Positions 1-8,457 of a stretch of 21,469 nucleotides of DNA are shown in pieces (position 1 is the first letter of the stretch; each line of letters opens with the position of its first letter). The stretch covers positions 1-21,469 of the forward strand of contig JBPCOJ010000012.1 in the NCBI GenBank assembly GCA_051000345.1. Direction: 5' to 3'. This DNA comes from JBHENC01 sp051000345 (lineage in GTDB: Bacteria; Acidobacteriota; Blastocatellia; Pyrinomonadales; Pyrinomonadaceae). The position numbers were made by a program, and so were the translations under genes. The notes beneath the pieces are model-generated. The model was not told the DNA's origin. It made no database searches and was given only the letters and a program-made list of their open reading frames with translations.

Positions 1-1504
1 AGGCGTCAGGGTCTGTCGAGTCGAGCACAAGGAGTTCGGGATAGCCATCCTGCTTGCCGAAAGTCTGCCGTAGAACTTCCGGGCAGAGGCTCGATCCGCC
101 CATGCCGCAAACCATGACATGCTTGAAGTCGCGCTCGCCGCGCGTGCGGTCAGCGAAGCCTACCAAATCGTTTTCGACGCCGATCATCATATCCGGCACG
201 GTCAGCCAGCCGAGCGCGTTGTTAATTATTTTCTGGCTCGCTTCGTCCGATTTCCAGAGCGCCGCATCCTTGTGCCAGATGCGCCGCATCACGTCGCCCT
301 TTTCCGCTTCCTTAATAGTGTCGTTGACGGCGTCTGCGTATTTCCCCAAGGATGCCGTCAAGCGGTCATTGATGCCGGAGAGCAGCGCGCCGCGTTTGGA
401 TTGAATTGACTCAACGAGCGTGTCGAAGGACGTAACAAAGGACGCGAGGCCGTCGTGCTGCAACTTGTCCGTCACGACTTTCAGATCGATGCCGACATCC
501 TTCAGGTCGCCGATTAATTTGCGGCAATCGTCCAAGCCTTCTTCGAGCGTGAGCGCAACTTTGCCGTGATCGCGGATCGCCGTGTAGGTCGCGGGCGGAA
601 CGGTGTTGACGGTTTCGGGGCCAATCAGATTATCAACGTAAAGCACGTCGGAATACTTGGGATTCTTCGCGCCCGTCGAAGCCCACAATTGACGCTGCAC
701 CTGCGCACCCTTCGCCTTCAAATCGGCGAAACGCGCTCCGTGGAATATCTCTTTGAATTTCTGGTAAGCGAGTTTCGCGTTGGCAATCGCCGCCTTGCCG
801 CACAAACTCTCTATCTTCGCGCGCTCTTCGGGTGAGGTGGCGCGCCGCGCTTTGAATTCGAGTTCCGTGTCGATCATCGTGTCCACGCGCGAAACGAAGA
901 AGCTGGCGACGGATGCGATGTGGTCAACGTTTTTGCCTTCGGCGGCGCGGCGTTCCAAGCCTTTAATGAAGGCTTCGGCGACCTGCACGTAGTTCTCTAT
1001 GGAAAAGATCATCGTCACGTTGATGTTGATGCCGCGATAAATGGATTCCTCAATGGCGGGCAAGCCTTCCTGCGACGCCGGAATCTTAATCATCACGTTT
1101 TTGCGCTTGAGCAGGCCGAACAATCTGTCTGCTTCGTCAATCGTGCCTTGCGTTTCAAAGGCGAGGCGCGGGCTGACTTCGAGGCTGATATAGCCGTCTA
1201 TGCCGTCCGTCTTATCGTAAACGGACTTAAGAATGTCCGCCGCGTCGCCGATGTCCTGAACGACGAGCGCGTCATAAATATCTGTGACGGATTTGCCGCC
1301 CGTGACGAGCGTGCGCATCTGTTCGTCGTAATCCGTCGAGCCGACAATCGCCTTCTCGAAGATCGTCGGATTGGATGTAACGCCGCGCAGATCGTCTTCG
1401 TCGATTTTCTTTTTCAAGTCGCCGGTTCCAAGCATTGCGCGGCGAATATTGTCGTACCAGATGCTCTGGCCGAGTTTCATAATTTCAACAAGAGGGTTGC
1501 TCAT
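1..1504 (-). CDS. tal-pgi: Bifunctional transaldolase / glucose-6-phosphate isomerase, C-terminus cut by window edge
   Basis: This gene encodes a fusion of two cytosolic sugar-phosphate enzymes: transaldolase (pentose phosphate pathway) and glucose-6-phosphate isomerase. It starts with ATG at 1504, preceded by AAGGAG eight bases upstream. About 501 codons are visible before the left edge. Residues 1 to about 350 are a transaldolase domain, with SNPTIF at 44-49, SLEVSP at 107-112 and the Schiff-base lysine K140 in MIKIP. After a linker, the phosphoglucose isomerase domain begins with GMGGSS near residue 467, matching the sugar-phosphate-binding start of that family. Fusions of this kind are usually about 950 residues, so the isomerase catalytic residues lie outside the window. 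The gene follows transketolase on the same strand after a 140-bp gap, so the two are probably cotranscribed as a pentose phosphate unit. I translated this frame by hand from the reverse complement; domain identity is confident. Confidence 0.95.
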   Translation of the reverse strand, partial: MSNPLVEIMKLGQSIWYDNIRRAMLGTGDLKKKIDEDDLRGVTSNPTIFEKAIVGSTDYDEQMRTLVTGGKSVTDIYDALVVQDIGDAADILKSVYDKTDGIDGYISLEVSPRLAFETQGTIDEADRLFGLLKRKNVMIKIPASQEGLPAIEESIYRGININVTMIFSIENYVQVAEAFIKGLERRAAEGKNVDHIASVASFFVSRVDTMIDTELEFKARRATSPEERAKIESLCGKAAIANAKLAYQKFKEIFHGARFADLKAKGAQVQRQLWASTGAKNPKYSDVLYVDNLIGPETVNTVPPATYTAIRDHGKVALTLEEGLDDCRKLIGDLKDVGIDLKVVTDKLQHDGLASFVTSFDTLVESIQSKRGALLSGINDRLTASLGKYADAVNDTIKEAEKGDVMRRIWHKDAALWKSDEASQKIINNALGWLTVPDMMIGVENDLVGFADRTRGERDFKHVMVCGMGGSSLCPEVLRQTFGKQDGYPELLVLDSTDPDA

Positions 1505-1644
1505 AATTTTAACTCCTTCGGGACATGGCGATCAGCCGACCACAGCGGCCAACGGCTCAAGTTTATCTACAAATGAATCCGCACATGAATCTACGCGCAT
1601 CGCATGTCATTTATGTTACGCGTCGCAATGTTACACGCTTCACA

Positions 1645-3777
1645 CTACGCGCTCATATTTTGTATCTCGCGCTTGGCGGTGTCAATGACGTTCTCGAGGG
1701 TGAAGCCGAATTTCTTCGTCAACTCTTTAAGCGGCGCGCTCGCACCGAAAGTCTTCATGGCGATGATCGCATCGTTGCTGTTCACATATCTGCGCCAGCC
1801 GAAGGTCGAAGCCTGCTCGACGGCGACGCGTGCCTTCACTTCCGGCGGCAGCACTTCGTTTTTGTATTCGTCGGATTGATGCTCGAAGAGTTCCCATGAC
1901 GGCAGACTGACGACGCGCGCATGAACGCCCTCGGCGACTAACTTCTCGTAAGCTTCGACGCACAAGCCGATTTCCGAGCCTGTCCCCATGATTATTACTT
2001 CGGGCAGCCCGCCGCCGTTGCTCTTGCCGGAATCCGCCAGCACATAGCCGCCGCGTTTGACGCCTTCGGCTGAAGCATACTTGGTGCGGTCGAGCGTCGG
2101 GCATGGCTGGCGGCTAAGAATGAGCACAGTCGGTTCATGCTGCAATTTCATAATGACGCGCCACGCTTCGGCGCATTCGTTGGCGTCGCCGGGACGCAGC
2201 ACGATGAGGCCGGGAATGGCGCGCAAAGAAGCGATTTGTTCGATGGGTTGATGCGTCGGGCCGTCTTCGCCGACGCCTATGGAATCGTGCGTGAAAATAT
2301 TGATGGTCGGGATTTCCATAATCGAGCTAAGCCGTATAGCAGGCCGCGCGTAATCCGAAAAGATAAAGAAGCCAGCGCCGAAGGGACGCACCTTCGAGAG
2401 CGCGAGGCCGTTTAAGACTGCTGCCATCTCATGCTCGCGTATGCCGAAGTGGAAATTGCGCCCGCCGTAACTGCCAGCCGTGAAATCTCCCGCGCCGTCA
2501 AAGGTCAAACGTGTTTTTGTCGAAGGCGCAAGGTCAGCCGCGCCGCCGATAAGCCACGGGACGTTCTTCGCAATCGCGTTCAAAATCTTCGCGGAGGAAT
2601 CGCGTCCGGCGACGCCTTTCGCGTCCGGCTCGAACGTCGGAATGTCTTTATCCCAATTGTCGGGCAGCTCGCGCTTTTGCATTTTAGTCAAATGGTCTGC
2701 GAGTTCTGGATTGGCTTTGCCGTAGTCGCCGAGTTTGGCGAACCACTCATCGCGCAGTTTTTTGCCGCGCGCCCCGATGCCTGCCTGAAAATGCTCGCGC
2801 ACTTCGTCAGGCACAAGGAATTTCGCATCTTCCGGCCAGCCGTAGTTGCGCTTGGTGAGTTTGATTTCTTCTTCGCCGAGCGGTTCGCCGTGCGCTGCGT
2901 GCGTGTCTTGCTTGTTGGGCGACCCCCAAGCGATATGGCTGTCAACGATAATCAGCGTCGGGCGATCCGGCTCTTTTCCGGCAACTGCGAATGCGCGCCG
3001 CAGCATATCTAAATCGTTAGCATCGCCGACGCGGGTGACGTTCCAGCCGTAGCCGACGAAGCGCGTCGCAACGTCTTCGGAAAACGCCCAAGACGTATTG
3101 CCTTCAATCGTAATTTTGTTGTTATCGTAAATCCAGCATAGATTATTTAGCTTGAGGTGACCGGCAAGCGACGCGGCTTCGTGCGAAATGCCTTCCATCA
3201 TGCAGCCGTCGCCGCAGAGCGCATAAACGCGGTAATCGAACATTTCTTGGTCTGGACGATTGAAGTGCGCGGCCTGCCACTTGGAAGCAATCGCCATCCC
3301 GACGCTCGTCGCAATTCCCTGACCGAGCGGCCCCGTCGTCGTTTCGATGCCGGATGTCCAGCGGTATTCCGGGTGGCCGGGACAACGGCTGTCGAGCTGT
3401 CGAAAACTTTTGATGTCGTCGAGCGTCACGCTTGCTTCGCCGGTTTTCTCATACTTGCCGTTGACGGCTTTGACGCCCGTTAAATGCAGCACGCTATAGA
3501 GGAGCATCGAAGCGTGACCCATCGAGAGCACGAAGCGATCACGGTTCGGCCAGATCGGATCATCGGGATCGAAGCGCAGGATTTCGTTCCACAGCACATA
3601 AGCGACGGGAGCCATCGCCATAGGCGTTCCGGGATGCCCGGAGTTGGCGGCTTGCACGGCATCCATCGCCAGCGTGCGAATCGTGTTGACGCAAAGCTGC
3701 TCGAGTTGTGCTTGCGTGTCGGCGGCGTTTGTTTTGATGTTGGCGGCGGCGGCGGCGACGGGGGTGATCGCTTGCAT
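1645..3777 (-). CDS. tkt: Transketolase
   Basis: Transketolase (710 aa) moves two-carbon ketol units between sugar phosphates in the cytosolic pentose phosphate pathway, using thiamine diphosphate and a divalent metal. The thiamine-binding motif is present as GDG at 189-191, followed by the metal-binding NN near 219-220. The substrate-side SGHPG is at 46-50 with its conserved histidine. The pyrimidine-binding domain carries GIREHEMAA and the later DGPTHQP stretch of the family. Length is slightly above the usual 660-690 because of an alanine-rich N-terminal extension. The start is ATG at 3777, with AAGGAG 11 bases upstream, a somewhat long spacing. It is first in a minus-strand unit with the transaldolase/isomerase fusion, and its promoter is probably in the divergent region up to 4063. 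Confidence 0.97.
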   Translation of the reverse strand: MQAITPVAAAAANIKTNAADTQAQLEQLCVNTIRTLAMDAVQAANSGHPGTPMAMAPVAYVLWNEILRFDPDDPIWPNRDRFVLSMGHASMLLYSVLHLTGVKAVNGKYEKTGEASVTLDDIKSFRQLDSRCPGHPEYRWTSGIETTTGPLGQGIATSVGMAIASKWQAAHFNRPDQEMFDYRVYALCGDGCMMEGISHEAASLAGHLKLNNLCWIYDNNKITIEGNTSWAFSEDVATRFVGYGWNVTRVGDANDLDMLRRAFAVAGKEPDRPTLIIVDSHIAWGSPNKQDTHAAHGEPLGEEEIKLTKRNYGWPEDAKFLVPDEVREHFQAGIGARGKKLRDEWFAKLGDYGKANPELADHLTKMQKRELPDNWDKDIPTFEPDAKGVAGRDSSAKILNAIAKNVPWLIGGAADLAPSTKTRLTFDGAGDFTAGSYGGRNFHFGIREHEMAAVLNGLALSKVRPFGAGFFIFSDYARPAIRLSSIMEIPTINIFTHDSIGVGEDGPTHQPIEQIASLRAIPGLIVLRPGDANECAEAWRVIMKLQHEPTVLILSRQPCPTLDRTKYASAEGVKRGGYVLADSGKSNGGGLPEVIIMGTGSEIGLCVEAYEKLVAEGVHARVVSLPSWELFEHQSDEYKNEVLPPEVKARVAVEQASTFGWRRYVNSNDAIIAMKTFGASAPLKELTKKFGFTLENVIDTAKREIQNMSA

Positions 3778-4034
3778 GATAGGGTTTTCTCCTTAAAGTA
3801 TCTTTGACCGGCGCGAGCGCAAAAAATAAAGCTCGATTGCTCAGGTGGGATGAATCAATAAGTTAAATTGAATCAACTAAAACGGACAAGGCAGACAACG
3901 TGAAATTTCGGCTCGAAACGGAACCGTATTAAGAACTGAAGGGTAGAACCTTGCGAGGCGGCGGCGCTCAAGTTGCGCGTCAAACAGGCTGACCCGAAAC
4001 TAATTTGAATAACCTTCGTGAACGAGGGAGCCGG

Positions 4035-4063
4035 ATACTACCATAGGAAAATAAACGTGTCTA
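4035..4063 (-). promoter_or_regulatory. Candidate sigma-70 promoter for tkt / tal-pgi
   Basis: On the minus strand there is TAGACA (4063-4058, 5/6 match to the -35 consensus), a 17-bp spacer and TAGTAT (4040-4035, 4/6 match to the -10 consensus). Transcription would start near 4028 and give a leader of about 250 nt before transketolase. Matches are by eye and the -10 is weak. Confidence 0.35.
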
Positions 4064-4110
4064 GAAATTATTTTTAACCTGTCGTATTATTCTCTCGAAT
4101 ATTTTTTTGA

Positions 4111-4138
4111 TTCACTTATTCCAAGTGAGTGCTATACT
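4111..4138 (+). promoter_or_regulatory. Candidate extended -10 promoter with inverted repeat in the spacer
   Basis: A TATACT -10 box at 4133-4138 is preceded by TG at 4130-4131, giving an extended -10. TTCACT at 4111-4116 could serve as a weak -35 with a 16-bp spacer. An inverted repeat, TCACTT (4112-4117) and AAGTGA (4123-4128) with five bases between, overlaps the -35 and spacer, where a regulator could block or assist polymerase. It would drive the plus-strand electron-transfer genes starting at 4276, with a leader of about 130 nt. Confidence 0.45.
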
Positions 4139-4275
4139 CCCGCCTCGCGTACTTCTTAGCAACAGCCGAGACCGCCGGACAAGTCTTAAAAAGTCTTTTC
4201 AGTATCTGCACAAACGTATGGAACGCCTCCCTCGCATGTTGGCGCTTTCTTCAACACAATTGAATCAGGTCAGTT

Positions 4276-6798
4276 ATGCCGCGAGAGATTACCAATCACA
4301 GCGCAATTCTCGACGCCATCCGCAGCGTTGACAGCATACGAGATTTAGCCGCCAAGCATGATGGTCATTTCGAGTACGAACTCGAACTCGAAGTCATCGC
4401 CTACGGGCGCAATTACAACGGTAAAAAAGTCGGGCCGTATTTTCGACTGCTCGTTTATCAAGCGGAAGAAGAAGTCATTCGCCAGAACGATTGGGGCGGC
4501 AACACTTTTTATATCGTCGTCGCAGGCACGCTCGACGTGTACGTCCGCGACGAAGTCCGCAACACACAAAATAAAGTCGGCGAACTTAAGCAGGGCACGA
4601 GCTTCGGCGAAATGTCGATTCTTGCGGGCGTGCCGCGCAACGCGACTTGCGTTGTGCCGAAAGGCGCAGAGACAACGGTGCTCGAAGTTCAGCGCCCTGC
4701 CCTGCGCCTTTTGAGAAAGATGCCGAAGTTCGGTCACGCGCTCGACGAAACTTACAGGCGGCACGGCTTGGGGCGCGTCCTCGAAGATGTGCGGCAGGCA
4801 ACGGGCGATTCCTTTAGCCCGGAACTCTTGAAACAACTCGGCACGGCGGCGCGCTTTATCGTGTATGGCAAGAGCCACACTTTGTTTCAGGAGAACGAGC
4901 CGATTGATAAAGTAGTGCTTATCAAAAACGGCTGGGTGCGGCGCGTGCGCGGAGAAGTTTTCGACGAAGGCATCGCAGACATTACGGCGGGCGCGGATGA
5001 AAACGCGCGAATAGATTTTCTCGGCGCGGGAAATTGTTTGGGACTCGAAGGCGTTAAGGATGAAACGGCGTGGCGTTATACCGCGACTGTGATGGCGCGC
5101 ACGGAAGCGCTCGAAGTTTCGATAACGCAACTGCGCGCAGACCCGAAATTGCGCGACACTTTGCTTCGCACCTTCAAGGATTTTTCGGAAGCCGACAATG
5201 ACATCGCGCTCGAACACGCGCCGGAAAGCCATGTCGCGGCGGCGATGGAGCGGGAGATTTCGACGGGCGTCGTGGACGGCGAAAATCTGCTCGTGATGGA
5301 CATGGATTTGTGCGTGCGCTGCGGCAATTGTTCGTTTGCCTGTCACAACATGCACGGGCAATCGCGTCTGCTGCGGCGCGGCATACATATCGAACGGCCA
5401 ACAAAACAGGGCTTGCAAAAGTTTCGCATCGACCCGATCCAGCATGTGCTGTCGCCCTCTGTATGTATGCACTGCCAAGACCCGGAATGTTTGACGGGTT
5501 GTCCGACGGGCGCAATCGGGCGTTTCAACGACGGGCAAATAGACATCGATCCGAAGACCTGCATCGGCTGCGGCGACTGCGCGACGCAGTGTCCTTACAA
5601 CGCGATTTCGATGATCCCGCGCAAGCCGCCCGCCGCCCCGCCGCCGCTCAATTTCGCCGGACAGATGCGCAGTTGGTTGAGCGTTTCTCCAGCGCCGCTT
5701 CCGCGCCCCGTCACGGAAACGGAAAACCTGCTCGCCGTCAAATGTAACCTCTGCAACAACACTCCGCTCAACCCGAAAAAGGGAAAAGATAACGGGAACG
5801 GCAATGGAAACGGCAAGCGGCAGGCTTATTCGTGTCAGGAAAGTTGTCCGACGGGCGCGCTCGTGCGTGTTAATCCGCGCGAGTATTTCACGGAAGTCGG
5901 CAGCACCATCGGCCTTGTTTTCCGCGACGAAACGCACGCTATCGGGCGCAACATACATAAGCGCGATCCGCTCGCGCAACTCTGGCACGCGGGCGGCATC
6001 ATCGGCACGATTCTTTTCACTCTCGCCACCGTGTGGGCTTTGCGGCGTTACGGTTTGGACGGGCGCATCAACGATTCTTGGTTGACTGTGCGATGGATTA
6101 CGGGACTCGTCGGACTCTTCGGCATCGCCGCCGTGATGACGTATCCGGCGCGCAAGCAAGTTTACAGAAGGCGCGCCGGGCCATTGCGTTATTGGATGCT
6201 GATGCACGTTTACGCGGGCGTCGTGGCGGGCGTGCTGTTGCTGCTTCACGGCGGGCGCAGCACGGGCGGGCTGCTTACTTCGCTGCTAATGATTTCGTTT
6301 GATCTCGTCATCCTCTCGGGGCTTTTCGGCATCGCCTGTTATTTGATTGTGCCACGCATCATGACGAGCATAGAGGGCGATCCGCTCTTGATCGAAGATT
6401 TGCGTTTGCGGCGCGCGGAGTTGCGCGAAACGCTGGCGAGCCTTGCCAATCGCAGCACAGGCACGCTTTCCGATCTCATCAAGCGCCGTGTAACAAACCG
6501 GTTTCTTTCGTTCAATTATCTTATGCGGCAATTTACACGGCGCGAAGAATTATCTTCGATGCTCGCGGCGGCGCGCCGTGAGTGGCATACAGATGTCGAA
6601 AAATTTACCGATCCGCACGAGCGCGAAATGCTGTCGGAAGCCGTCGAATCCGCCGCAACCTTACGCCGCGTTGACGCGCTTATTTATTTGCATCAACTAT
6701 TGAAACTATGGCTTGCGCCGCACGTCGTTTCGACTTCGCTGATGCTGGCGCTGATGATCGTGCATATTATCCAAGTCGTGTTCTTCGCCGCGCGTTAA
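4276..6798 (+). CDS. Two cyclic-nucleotide-binding domains fused to a four-cluster ferredoxin domain and a probable diheme cytochrome b
   Basis: This 840-aa protein joins sensing, iron-sulfur and membrane electron-transfer modules. Residues 55-150 form a cyclic-nucleotide-binding domain whose phosphate cassette keeps FGE (110-112) and R121. A second such domain (about 190-290) is degenerate: the FGE is lost although R267 remains. A DmsB/NrfC-type ferredoxin region follows, with cysteines at 346/349/352/356, 397/400/405/409, 429/432/435/439 and 490/493/520/524, enough for four [4Fe-4S] clusters. Five membrane segments are predicted near 566-588, 604-624, 638-659, 664-692 and 808-836. Two of them carry a histidine pair 14 residues apart (H644/H658 and H816/H830), the spacing that holds two b hemes in cytochrome b. 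There is no signal peptide, so the N-terminal modules should be cytoplasmic. The ATG at 4276 has only a weak AGG upstream. It is first of three plus-strand redox genes. Physiological partner and ligand are unknown. Confidence 0.9.
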   Translation: MPREITNHSAILDAIRSVDSIRDLAAKHDGHFEYELELEVIAYGRNYNGKKVGPYFRLLVYQAEEEVIRQNDWGGNTFYIVVAGTLDVYVRDEVRNTQNKVGELKQGTSFGEMSILAGVPRNATCVVPKGAETTVLEVQRPALRLLRKMPKFGHALDETYRRHGLGRVLEDVRQATGDSFSPELLKQLGTAARFIVYGKSHTLFQENEPIDKVVLIKNGWVRRVRGEVFDEGIADITAGADENARIDFLGAGNCLGLEGVKDETAWRYTATVMARTEALEVSITQLRADPKLRDTLLRTFKDFSEADNDIALEHAPESHVAAAMEREISTGVVDGENLLVMDMDLCVRCGNCSFACHNMHGQSRLLRRGIHIERPTKQGLQKFRIDPIQHVLSPSVCMHCQDPECLTGCPTGAIGRFNDGQIDIDPKTCIGCGDCATQCPYNAISMIPRKPPAAPPPLNFAGQMRSWLSVSPAPLPRPVTETENLLAVKCNLCNNTPLNPKKGKDNGNGNGNGKRQAYSCQESCPTGALVRVNPREYFTEVGSTIGLVFRDETHAIGRNIHKRDPLAQLWHAGGIIGTILFTLATVWALRRYGLDGRINDSWLTVRWITGLVGLFGIAAVMTYPARKQVYRRRAGPLRYWMLMHVYAGVVAGVLLLLHGGRSTGGLLTSLLMISFDLVILSGLFGIACYLIVPRIMTSIEGDPLLIEDLRLRRAELRETLASLANRSTGTLSDLIKRRVTNRFLSFNYLMRQFTRREELSSMLAAARREWHTDVEKFTDPHEREMLSEAVESAATLRRVDALIYLHQLLKLWLAPHVVSTSLMLALMIVHIIQVVFFAAR

Positions 6799-6852
6799 TC
6801 GACTTCGGGCGGGCATTTTTTCGCGTTTGCTTTGCCGTCGCAGTAAAAAAGC

Positions 6853-8364
6853 ATGAAGACTGAATCCAACACCAGCACATTCATTATCACGCGCGAGGAT
6901 CGCAACGTCGATCCGGTCACGCTTTTAACCGAAGCATTAACTATCGGCAGTCTTCCGGGCTGCGATTTATTGCTTAACCATCCGAGCGTTTCGCGCACGC
7001 ACGCCGGAATCAAAAAAGACGAAGGCGATTTTTATATCTTCAATCTCAGCCCGTCCAATTCGACGACGCTCAACGGCAAGCTCGTCGAACAAAGAGCGGC
7101 GCTCGCCGTCGGCGACCACCTTCAAATCGGCACCTACTTTTTGGAAATCGGGCGCATTGAAAAGAAGACTCTGGCGCTCACTGTATCGCTCAAGATTGCC
7201 ACGCGCGTCGGCGAAACCAATGACGCTGAAGCGAGCGATGACGCGTTGCCCGTAGATGCTTCCGCGCTAACCGCAGACGCCGCGACAGCAGGCGCGCACG
7301 CCGCCGATGACGCACAGCATCCGGCGAAGGAAGAAGCGAACAGCGCCGCCGCGCTCGATGTTTTCTGGCAAAAGCGCAAACGCGAGGCAGGAAAAATGGC
7401 GCGCCCTTCGCCGCTTCACCCGCACGAAAAAGCTCGTCTAGGCAAAGCTCGCTGGAACTGGACGCCGACGCGCGATCTGGCGCGCCCGTGGCCTGTATCG
7501 ATTTTAATCTGGGGCGCGATTATCGTCGGCGTCTTTTCCGTCGCGGCGGCGCTCGGCTACACCAGCGCCTTTTCGCCCGCGCCCGTTTCCAATCCGCACC
7601 AGCGAGCGGCGCTCGAAATGACGCCCGCCATCGCGCGCCAACCGAACGCCAATTCATGCACGAGTTGTCACGCGGTCAGGGCGAACATGGAAACGCGTTG
7701 CGCACAGTGTCATCAAACCGAAAGTTTCGTCGCCACCGTGACAGACCCACACGCGCAGGCTGGCATCACTTGCACAAGCTGCCATGCGGAACATCGCGGC
7801 GCGAGTTTCCGTCCCGGCGAAGCGTCGCTCTCGACATGCGCAACATGCCACAACGACGCCAACAAAACTCTTTATCGCGGCAAGTCTGTCCATACGCCGC
7901 ACGGCGGCACGTTCGGTTATCCGGTTGTCAATGGCGAATGGGAATGGAAGGGACTCGACGGCGAAGAATGGCAGCAAAAGCAGATTGCGCTCGTGCGACA
8001 ATCAACGGACACGGATCGAGAGTGGCGCAGCAAACAATTTCACGCCATACATCTTTACCGCGTGCGCCCCGTCGCGGGCATCGCAGGCAACAGCGAAGGC
8101 GAAATGTCGTGCTCTAGTTGCCATCAATCCTTTTCTCCGATTGACCGCGAAACGCCGCGCCAGACATGCGCCAAATGCCACAACGGTAAAACCGAAGAGA
8201 AAACGAACCGCACGCTGATCGCCGCCGATACAGCCAACTGTACGTCCTGCCATGTGCAGCATGTGAAGGACAAACGCCACTGGAATCCGTCGATGCTCTC
8301 AAGCCCTGTCGCGGACGCAACGACGACGATGCCCGCCCACGCGCAAGAAATTCGCACGCAGTGA
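6853..8364 (+). CDS. FHA domain - membrane anchor - seven-heme cytochrome c fusion
   Basis: This 503-aa protein has three parts. Residues 10-100 are a forkhead-associated domain with the usual signature: G32-S33, S47-R48-x-H50, and N74-G75. FHA domains bind phosphothreonine peptides in the cytoplasm. An Ala/Asp-rich linker follows, then one membrane helix (about 214-236). The remaining C-terminal part should be periplasmic and holds seven CxxCH heme c sites starting at residues 269, 283, 307, 329, 420, 439 and 463, with a c3-family-like CTSCHAEHRG. A loop of about 85 residues without heme sites separates the first four from the last three. The start is the only methionine before the FHA fold, and its ribosome site is weak. 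It lies 54 bp after the cyclic-nucleotide/iron-sulfur gene and is probably cotranscribed. Domain calls are clear; the role is inferred to be a signal-responsive electron carrier. Confidence 0.92.
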   Translation: MKTESNTSTFIITREDRNVDPVTLLTEALTIGSLPGCDLLLNHPSVSRTHAGIKKDEGDFYIFNLSPSNSTTLNGKLVEQRAALAVGDHLQIGTYFLEIGRIEKKTLALTVSLKIATRVGETNDAEASDDALPVDASALTADAATAGAHAADDAQHPAKEEANSAAALDVFWQKRKREAGKMARPSPLHPHEKARLGKARWNWTPTRDLARPWPVSILIWGAIIVGVFSVAAALGYTSAFSPAPVSNPHQRAALEMTPAIARQPNANSCTSCHAVRANMETRCAQCHQTESFVATVTDPHAQAGITCTSCHAEHRGASFRPGEASLSTCATCHNDANKTLYRGKSVHTPHGGTFGYPVVNGEWEWKGLDGEEWQQKQIALVRQSTDTDREWRSKQFHAIHLYRVRPVAGIAGNSEGEMSCSSCHQSFSPIDRETPRQTCAKCHNGKTEEKTNRTLIAADTANCTSCHVQHVKDKRHWNPSMLSSPVADATTTMPAHAQEIRTQ

Positions 8365-8457
8365 AGCAGCATCGTTAAGAGCTTCGACTGAAAAAAGGTA
8401 AACGTAACGGCGCGGATCATTTATTCCGGCCATCCATTAAACGACTCGCTAAACGGT

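Larger units (their letters stand above)
3778..4275. other. Divergent intergenic control region
   Basis: This 498-bp gap separates transketolase (minus) from the cyclic-nucleotide/iron-sulfur membrane protein (plus). I see no convincing gene in it. It is more AT-rich than its neighbours around 4050-4130, where one sigma-70-like promoter can be drawn for each strand. That would leave leaders of about 250 nt for transketolase and about 130 nt for the plus-strand gene. No tRNA, clear riboswitch fold or terminator was recognised. Confidence 0.7.

Noticed and set aside
920..1576. Open plus-strand frame of 218 codons
   Set aside because: It is antisense to the transaldolase domain, which has unmistakable motifs in the other direction.
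1505..1644. Short direct repeats (GTAACAT and GATTCAT, each twice) between tkt and tal-pgi
   Set aside because: They are too short and imperfectly spaced to call an operator or mobile-element footprint.
4107..4331. Small plus-strand frame of 74 codons in the divergent region
   Set aside because: It begins within the candidate promoter, overlaps the real gene start at 4276 in another frame, and has no recognisable features.
4345..6249. A long open frame (634 codons) on the minus strand opposite the two-CNBD protein
   Set aside because: It is a codon-bias shadow of a GC-rich gene. The product is Arg/His/Ala-rich with no domain, while the plus-strand frame has clear motifs throughout.
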